A stretch of DNA of 64,000 nt from Hydractinia symbiolongicarpus (lineage: Eukaryota > Cnidaria > Hydrozoa > Anthoathecata > Hydractiniidae): contig NC_079877.1 of the NCBI RefSeq assembly GCF_029227915.1, positions 30,157,851 to 30,221,850 on the forward strand. The letters are read 5' to 3'. The notes under the pieces were generated by a model. The model worked only from the letters and a program-made list of their open reading frames with translations, made no database searches and was not told the DNA's origin. How positions within the stretch are numbered: the first letter of the stretch is position 1; the number at the start of each line of letters is the position of its first letter. The position numbers and the translations under genes were made by a program. This document shows, in pieces, positions 58,941-64,000 of the stretch.

Positions 58941-59324
58941 ACTAGTCATACATGTCTGAAAAGTGCGTCGGACAAACGTTTTATTTCCGCTTAACTATTT
59001 TGCCTAGAAAAATGCGCGAACGTTTAAACAGGATGTATCGCAAGTTTCGCTTGCATGAAGGACGGGATCGCTAAAACTGCTTGACTGTGCAGGTATTTCC
59101 GCCCACAATCAGGCAAAACTCTCTAAATTGATGAAAAGTCACGGGACGAATACACTTGCAATGGAATGTGCAGAGCTGGTTGGGTATCAACGTATTATTT
59201 TGCGTCACTTACTTATTTGAATTTTTCATACATTTCGGTCATTTTTACATGTCATCTAATGCTTAAATACGCGTAAATACTATTTTTTCTGCACGCTCGT
59301 CCACATTATGTATTTGAAAAACCG

Positions 59325-59405
59325 GGCAGGATGGCCGAGCGGTCTAAGGCGCTGGTTTAAGGCCCAGTCACTTCAAGGGCGCGAGTTCCAATCTCGCTCC
59401 TGTCA
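59325..59405 (+). tRNA. tRNA-Leu-AAG: tRNA-Leu (AAG), slot 2, anticodon-arm variant
   Basis: 81 nt. GGCCCAG lacks one stem base, giving a 4-bp stem CTGG/CCAG and an 8-base loop TTTAAGGC. The variable arm is the unpaired CACTTCAAGGG type with C57. Probably impaired. Confidence 0.75.
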
Positions 59406-59916
59406 TCTTATATCGCATGTCCGGAAATGTCCTCGGACAGAGGATATTGATTACGCTTAAAAACTTCGTCCCCAGAAAGATGCAAATTTTAGAAAAAGTA
59501 TAATTAACAAGTCTTTGTCGCATTGGAGAAAAGTGTCACTTGTACCACTTTATTTTGCGGAAAATTTCGTTTATTTTTTGAAACAGAGATCTAAAGCGTT
59601 TAAACGACAGGAGATTTCGATTTACAGCTTGTTAAGAGCAAAAGTCCGAATGAAACGTTCTTACAGTTATGTTCAACATTTTCCTTGATAATTGCATAAT
59701 TTTTAACATTTAACCCACAAGAGTATAATTTTCGGCGTTTCATTATTGTACCCACGCAATGTGAACTTGTCAAAGCTTACTTGTCAAGGGACAGACTTAG
59801 GACTTCGGATCTTAAGTTAATTGGTTAGAGCAAAAACCTTCCTGCTAATGTCAGAATAAGCCATTTTTGGTTTACTTGAACTTTTTTGGGACGGGGATTT
59901 TATATCTTAAAAATGA

Positions 59917-59998
59917 GGCAGGATGGCCGAGCGGTCTAAGGCGCTGGTTTAAGGCACCTGTCACTTCGGTGGCGCGAGTTCGAATCTCGCTCCTGTCA
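59917..59998 (+). tRNA. tRNA-Leu-AAG: tRNA-Leu (AAG), slot 1
   Basis: U42 mismatch, matching the left-margin slot 1 genes. Confidence 0.88.
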
Positions 59999-60383
59999 AC
60001 TAATCATACATGTCTGAAAAGTACGTCGGACAAACGTTTTTATTTCCGCTTAACTATTTTGCCTAGAAAAATGCGCGAACGTTTAAAAAGGATGTTTCAC
60101 ATGTTTCGCTTGCATGCAGGACGGGATCGCTAAAACTGCTTGACTGTGCAAGAAATTCCGCCCACAATCAGGAAAAACTCTCTAAATTCATGAAAAGTCA
60201 CGGGACGAATACACTTGCAATGGAATGTGCAGAGCTGGTTGGGTATCAACGTATTATTTTGCGTCACTTACTTATTTGAATTTTTCATACATTTCGGTCA
60301 TTTTTACATGTCATCTAATGCTTAAATACGCGTAAATACTATTTTTTCTGCACGCTCGTCCACATTATGTATTTGAAAAACCG

Positions 60384-60464
60384 GGCAGGATGGCCGAGCG
60401 GTCTAAGGCGCTGGTTTAAGGCCCAGTCACTTCAAGGGCGCGAGTTCCAATCTCGCTCCTGTCA
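60384..60464 (+). tRNA. tRNA-Leu-AAG: tRNA-Leu (AAG), slot 2, anticodon-arm variant
   Basis: Same 81-nt form as 59325 with the 8-base anticodon loop. Confidence 0.75.
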
Positions 60465-60973
60465 TCTTATATCGCATGTCCGGAAATGTCCTCGGACAGA
60501 GGATATTGATTGCGCTTAAAAACTTCGTCCCCAGAAAGACGCAAGTTTTAAAAAAGTATAATTAACAAGTCTTCGTCGCATTGGGGAAAAATGGCACTTG
60601 TACCACTTGATTTTGCGGAGCATTTCGTTTATTTTACGAAACAGAGATCTAAAGCGTTTAAACGACAGGAGATTTGGATTTACAGCTTGTTAAGAGCGAT
60701 TGTCCGAATGAAACGATCTTACAGTCATGTTCAACATTTTTCTTGATAATTGCATAATTTTTAACATTTTACTCACAAGAGTATAATTTTCGGCGTTTCA
60801 TTATTGTACCCACGCAATGTGAACTTGTCAAAGTTTACTTGCAAGGAACAGACTTAGGACTTCGGATCTTAGGTTAATTAGTTAGAGCAAAAACCTTCCT
60901 GCTAATGTCAGAATAAGCCATTTTTGGTTTACTTGAACTTTTTTGGGACGGGGATTTTATATCTTAAAAATGA

Positions 60974-61055
60974 GGCAGGATGGCCGAGCGGTCTAACGCG
61001 CTGGTTTAATGCACCAGTCACTTCGGTGGCGCGAGTTCGAATCTCGCTCCTGTCA
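60974..61055 (+). tRNA. tRNA with Leu body and anticodon AAT, slot 1
   Basis: Anticodon loop TTAATGC: G36 is T, so the anticodon is AAT (Ile). Acceptor, variable arm, T-arm and A73 are those of tRNA-Leu. C23 breaks one D-stem pair. If expressed and charged by LeuRS it would insert Leu at Ile codons. Confidence 0.85.
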
Positions 61056-61440
61056 ACTAATCATACATGTCTGAAAAGTACGTCGGACAAACGTTTTTAT
61101 TTCCGCTTAACTATTTTGCCTAGAAAAATGCGCGAACGTTTAAAAAGGATGTTTCACATGTTTCGCTTGCATGCAGGACGGGATCGCTAAAACTGCTTGA
61201 CTGTGCAGGAAATTCCGCCCACAATCAGGAAAAACTCTCTAAATTCATGAAAAGTCACGGGACGAATACACTTGCAATGGAATGTGCAGAGCTGGTTGGG
61301 TCTCAACGTATTATTTTGCGTCACTTACTTATTTGAATTTTTCATACATTTCGGTCATTTTTACATGTCATCTAGTGCTTAAATACGCGTAAATACTATT
61401 TTCTCTGCACGCTCGTCGACATTATGTGTTTGAAAAACCG

Positions 61441-61522
61441 GGCAGGATGGCCGAGCGGTCTAAGGCGCTGGTTTAAGGCACCAGTCACTTCGGTGGCGCG
61501 AGTTCGAATCTCGCTCCTGTCA
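61441..61522 (+). tRNA. tRNA-Leu-AAG: tRNA-Leu (AAG), slot 2
   Basis: Consensus gene; first T4 run 82 nt downstream. Confidence 0.96.
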
Positions 61523-61603
61523 TCTTATATCGCATGACCAGAAATGTCCTCAGACGGAGAATATTGATTACGCTTAAAAACTTCGTCCCCAGAAAGATGC
61601 AAA

Positions 61604-61607
61604 TTTT
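61604..61607 (+). terminator. Possible weak pol III T4 terminator, slot 2 (representative)
   Basis: First run of four Ts after the slot 2 gene at 61441, starting 82 nt past its end. It is unusually far and short for a tRNA terminator. Most slot 2 copies between about 32 and 45 kb have lost it (TTT or TTGT instead). Confidence 0.35.
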
Positions 61608-62014
61608 AGAAAAAGTATAATTAACAAGTCTTTGTCGCATTGGAGAAAAGTGTCACTTGTACCACTTGATTTTGCGGAAAATTTCGTTTATTTTTTGAAA
61701 CAGAGATCTAAAGCGTTTAAACGACAGGAGATTTCGATTTACAGCTTGTTAAGAGCAAAAGTCCGAATGAAACGTTCTTACAGTTACGTTCAACATTTTT
61801 CTTGATAATTGCATAATTTTTAACATTTAACCCACAAGAGTATAATTTTCGGCGTTTCATTATTGTACCCACGCAATGTGAACTTGTCAAAGCTTACTTG
61901 TCAAGGGACAGACTTAGGACTTCGGATCTTAAGTTAATTGGTTAGAGCAAAAACCTTCCTGCTAATGTCAGAATAAGCCATTTTTGGTTTACTTGAACTT
62001 TTTTGGGACGGGGA

Positions 62015-62030
62015 TTTTATATCTTAAAAA
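62015..62030 (+). promoter_or_regulatory. AT-rich slot 1 leader (representative)
   Basis: TTTTATATCTTAAAAA ends 3 bases before the slot 1 gene at 62034. It is kept in nearly every slot 1 copy and contains a TATA-like TTTATAT. An upstream AT-rich element can help place TFIIIB at tRNA genes. Its position, about -19 to -4, is closer to the gene than a typical -30 TATA, so a promoter role is inference. Confidence 0.4.
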
Positions 62031-62033
62031 TGA

Positions 62034-62115
62034 GGCAGGATGGCCGAGCGGTCTAAGGCGCTGGTTTAAGGCACCTGTCACTTCGGTGGCGCGAGTTCGA
62101 ATCTTGCTCCTGTCA
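62034..62115 (+). tRNA. tRNA-Leu-AAG: tRNA-Leu (AAG), slot 1
   Basis: U42 mismatch and a G51-U63 wobble in the T-stem (CTTGC). Confidence 0.86.
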
Positions 62116-62153
62116 ACTAATCATACATGTCTGAAAAGTACGTCGGACAAACG

Positions 62154-62158
62154 TTTTT
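62154..62158 (+). terminator. Pol III T5 terminator, slot 1 (representative)
   Basis: First T run after the slot 1 gene at 62034, starting 39 nt past its discriminator base. Most slot 1 copies keep T4 to T6 at this place, giving an expected 3' trailer of about 40 nt. Confidence 0.6.
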
Positions 62159-62480
62159 ATTTCCGCTTAACTATTTTGCCTAGAAAAATGCGCGAACGTT
62201 TAAAAAGGATGTTTCACATGTTTCGCTTGCATGCAGGACGGGATCGCTAAAACTGCTTGACTGTGCAAGAAATTCCGCCCACAATCAGGAAAAACTCTGT
62301 AAATTGATGAAAAGTCTCGGGGCGAATACACTTGCAATGGAATGTGCAGAGCTGGTTGGGTATCAACGTATTATTTTGCGTCACTTACTTATTTGAATTT
62401 TTCATACATTTCGGTCATTTTTACATGTCATCTAATGCTTAAATACGCGTAAATACTATTTTTTCTGCACGCTCGTCCAC

Positions 62481-62500
62481 ATTATGTATTTGAAAAACCG
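62481..62500 (+). promoter_or_regulatory. Slot 2 leader (representative)
   Basis: AT-rich stretch ending in TGAAAAACCG directly before the slot 2 gene at 62501. It is conserved in nearly all slot 2 copies and clearly different from the slot 1 leader. It therefore serves as a marker of slot identity; a promoter role is only possible. Confidence 0.35.
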
Positions 62501-62582
62501 GGCAGGATGGCCGAGCGGTCTAAGGTTCTGGTTTAAGGCACCAGTCACTTCAAGGGCGCGAGTTCCAATCTCGCTCCTGTCA
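62501..62582 (+). tRNA. tRNA-Leu-AAG: tRNA-Leu (AAG), slot 2, variable-arm variant
   Basis: Unpaired variable arm and C57 as at 6090; GGTTCTGG changes positions 25 and 26. Confidence 0.79.
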
Positions 62583-62940
62583 TCTTATATCGCATGTCCG
62601 GAAATGTCCTCGGACAGAGGATATTGATTGCGCTTAAAAACTTCGTCCCCACAAAGACGCAAGTTTTAAAAAAGTATAATTAACAAGTCTTCGTCGGATT
62701 GGGGAAAAATGGCACTTGTACCACTTGATTTTGCGGAGCATTTCGTTTATTTTACGAAACAGAGATCTAAAGCGTTTAAACGACAGGAGATTTGGATTTA
62801 CAGCTTGTTAAGAGCGATTGTCCGAATGAAACGATCTTACAGTCATGTTCAACATTTTTCTCGATAATTGCATAATTTTTAACATTTTACTCACAAGAGT
62901 ATAATTTTCGGCGTTTCATTATTGTACCCACGCAATGTGA

Positions 62941-62963
62941 ACTTGTCAAAGTTTACTTGTCAA
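62941..62963 (+). repeat. ACTTGTCAA direct repeat in long spacer (representative)
   Basis: ACTTGTCAA occurs at 62941-62949 and again at 62955-62963, 14 bp apart. The pair is kept in most long spacers, upstream of the tRNA-like relic. No function is assigned. Confidence 0.5.
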
Positions 62964-63092
62964 GGAACAGACTTAGGACTTCGGATCTTAGGTTAATTAG
63001 TTAGAGCAAAAACCTTCCTGCTAATGTCAGAATAAGCCATTTTTGGTTTACTTGAACTTTTTTGGAACGGGGATTTTATATCTTAAAAATGA

Positions 63093-63174
63093 GGCAGGAT
63101 GGCCGAGCGGTCTAACGCGCTGGTTTAAGGCACCAGTCACTTCGGTGGCGCGAGTTCGAATCTCGCTCCTGTCA
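63093..63174 (+). tRNA. tRNA-Leu-AAG: tRNA-Leu (AAG), slot 1
   Basis: C23 in the D-stem as at 8799; anticodon stem fully paired. T5 terminator at 63213-63217. Confidence 0.88.
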
Positions 63175-63559
63175 ACTAATCATACATGTCTGAAAAGTAC
63201 GTCGGACAAACGTTTTTATTTCCGCTTAACTATTTTGCCTAGAAAAATGCGCGAACGTTTAAAAAGGATGTTTCACATGTTTCGCTTGCATGCAGGACGG
63301 GATCGCTAAAACTGCTTGACTGTGCAGGAAATTCGGCCCACAATCAGGAAAAACTCTCTAAATTCATGAAAAGTCACGGGACGAATACACTTGCAATGGA
63401 ATGTGCAGAGCTGGTTGGGTCTCAACGTATTATTTTGCGTCACTTACTTATTTGAATTTTTCATACATTTCGGTCATTTTTACATGTCATCTAGTGCTTA
63501 AATACGCGTAAATACTATTTTCTCTGCACGCTCGTCGACATTATGTGTTTGAAAAACCG

Positions 63560-63641
63560 GGCAGGATGGCCGAGCGGTCTAAGGCGCTGGTTTAAGGCAC
63601 CAGTCACTTCGGTGGCGCGAGTTCGAATCTCGCTCCTGTCA
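63560..63641 (+). tRNA. tRNA-Leu-AAG: tRNA-Leu (AAG), slot 2
   Basis: Last gene of the window, consensus. Confidence 0.96.
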
Positions 63642-64000
63642 TCTTATATCGCATGACCAGAAATGTCCTCGGACGGAGAATATTGATTACGCTTAAAAAC
63701 TTCGTCCCCAGAAAGATGCAAATTTTAGAAAAAGTATAATTAACAAGTCTTTGTCGCATTGGAGAAAAGTGTCACTTGTACCACTTGATTTTGCGGAAAA
63801 TTTCGTTTATTTTTTGAAACAGAGATCTAAAGCGTTTAAACGACAGGAGATTTCGATTTACAGCTTGTTAAGAGCAAAAGTCCGAATGAAACGTTCTTAC
63901 AGTCATGTTCAACATTTTTCTTGATAATTGCATAATTTTTAACATTTAACCCACAAGAGTATAATTTTCGGCGTTTCATTATTGTACCCACGCAATGTGA
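63642..64000 (+). other. Partial long spacer at right edge
   Basis: 5' part of a long spacer, cut by the window edge shortly before the direct-repeat and tRNA-relic segment. It shows that the array continues to the right. Confidence 0.85.

Larger units (their letters stand above)
55541..59125 (+). repeat. Duplicated module pair at 2,725-bp offset
   Basis: The genes at 55541 and 56134 recur as 58266 and 58859 with the same marker changes (U25, A18, CACCAGCCAC). This marks a second recent duplication overlapping the 3,780-bp one. Confidence 0.7.
61523..62033 (+). other. Long spacer (representative)
   Basis: Representative of the roughly 510-bp spacer after each slot 2 gene. In order it holds a first T4 run about 82 nt after the tRNA, the 10-bp palindrome CGTTTAAACG, a pair of ACTTGTCAA direct repeats 14 bp apart, the tRNA-like relic, and the AT-rich leader of the next slot 1 gene. 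Short open frames occur in some copies but stops interrupt the same frames in others, so no coding gene is called. All other gene-free intervals after slot 2 genes hold the same sequence. Confidence 0.85.
62116..62500 (+). other. Short spacer (representative)
   Basis: Representative of the roughly 385-bp spacer after each slot 1 gene. It starts with a T-run terminator about 39 nt after the tRNA, followed by AT-rich sequence with the palindromes GCATGC and TACGCGTA, and ends in the slot 2 leader. An open frame of up to 89 codons exists in some central copies, but a TAG stop (CCTAGAAAA instead of CCTGGAAAA) closes it in this and many other copies. All other gene-free intervals after slot 1 genes are of this type. 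Confidence 0.85.
1..64000 (+). repeat. Tandem array (satellite) of tRNA-Leu gene pairs, unit about 1,059 bp
   Basis: The window is filled edge to edge by one head-to-tail repeat. Each complete unit has a slot 1 tRNA-Leu, a short spacer of about 385 bp, a slot 2 tRNA-Leu and a long spacer of about 510 bp. Start-to-start spacings alternate between 466-468 and 590-593 bp almost throughout, for example 61441, 62034, 62501, 63093, 63560. I counted 121 tRNA loci, none on the minus strand. Consensus gene: 82 nt, acceptor GGCAGGA/TCCTGTC, D-stem GCC/GGC, anticodon stem CTGGT/ACCAG, variable stem CAC/GTG with a TTCG loop, T-stem GCGAG/CTCGC, loop TTCGAAT, discriminator A. The anticodon loop is TTAAGGC (AAG) or TTTAGGC (TAG). 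Flanking DNA is never reached. Polymerase III transcription is inferred from the boxes and not shown. An assembly could have collapsed or expanded such an array, so the exact copy number is uncertain. Confidence 0.97.

Noticed and set aside
2395-63309. Open frames of 61-88 codons that overlap slot 1 tRNA genes on the + strand (translations containing GWPSGLRRWF)
   Set aside because: They read through the tRNA gene itself; this peptide pattern is a known artefact of translated tRNA-Leu. Frames are broken in other copies.
60-63500. Palindromes CGTTTAAACG, TACGCGTA and GCATGC as regulatory sites
   Set aside because: Conserved only to the same degree as the rest of the spacer; no independent support.
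1-64000. CRISPR array
   Set aside because: Repeats are about 1 kb with conserved spacers, and the repeated element is a tRNA gene.
1-64000. tRNA-derived SINE cluster
   Set aside because: Copies are strictly tandem, in one orientation, with no poly(A) tails or target-site duplications; spacers are conserved between units.
1-64000. Organellar or bacterial tRNA operon
   Set aside because: No encoded CCA, no other tRNA species or rRNA, and the AAG anticodon with intragenic boxes fits a eukaryotic nuclear origin.

Overview
The whole window is a single head-to-tail array of leucine tRNA genes. I find no protein-coding gene in it. Reading by eye, I located 121 tRNA-Leu loci, all on the + strand, spaced so regularly that the region behaves as a tRNA satellite. 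The basic unit is about 1,059 bp and carries two 82-nt genes. A 'slot 1' gene follows an AT-rich leader (TTTTATATCTTAAAAA) and is followed by a short spacer (start-to-start about 467 bp). A 'slot 2' gene follows a leader ending TTGAAAAACC and is followed by a long spacer (start-to-start about 592 bp). Both window ends lie inside spacers (1-199 and 63642-64000), so the array continues beyond the window on both sides.

The genes look eukaryotic nuclear. They have an intragenic A box (TGGCCGAGCGG) and B box (GTTCGAATC) for RNA polymerase III, no encoded CCA, T-run terminators downstream, and the A34 anticodon AAG that is typical of eukaryotic Leu isoacceptors. The structure is class II: acceptor GGCAGGA/TCCTGTC with a shared G2-U71 wobble, a variable arm CAC-TTCG-GTG, a T-arm GCGAG/CTCGC and discriminator A73. 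No intron is present. An animal, probably an invertebrate, is my best guess from tRNA style alone; the species cannot be named from this sequence.

The two isoacceptors differ by one base at position 34. By anticodon I count 68 AAG, 47 TAG, one AAT (60974), one full-length AAA (34340), two 5'-truncated fragments with AAA, and two genes whose anticodon arm is deleted. Slot 2 is AAG wherever it is intact. Slot 1 is TAG through the centre (14.9-54.5 kb, plus scattered copies), but mostly AAG in the two margins (1.8-14.2 kb and 55.5-63.2 kb).

Layout: 1-14.2 kb holds regular two-gene units, mostly with AAG in slot 1. 14.1-18.6 kb is a damaged zone with truncated genes, anticodon-arm deletions and shortened spacers. 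18.6-25.4 kb is regular. 25.4-31.8 kb is a 2,118-bp dimer repeated three times. 33.9-45.8 kb is a nested higher-order repeat with periods of 2,711, 2,689, 2,119 and 1,650 bp. 45.8-55.5 kb is regular with one 98-bp insertion near 47.9 kb. 55.5-64 kb contains duplicated blocks and a margin resembling the left one. Ten genes are hybrids that lack the short spacer, which is what recombination between the two tRNA genes of a unit would produce.

The long spacer also holds a conserved tRNA-like relic: a D-arm/A-box sequence followed by an Ile-like anticodon hairpin but no B box. Many gene copies carry changes expected to impair them, and several damaged versions have been amplified with the array, so the array appears to evolve by homogenisation rather than by per-gene selection.
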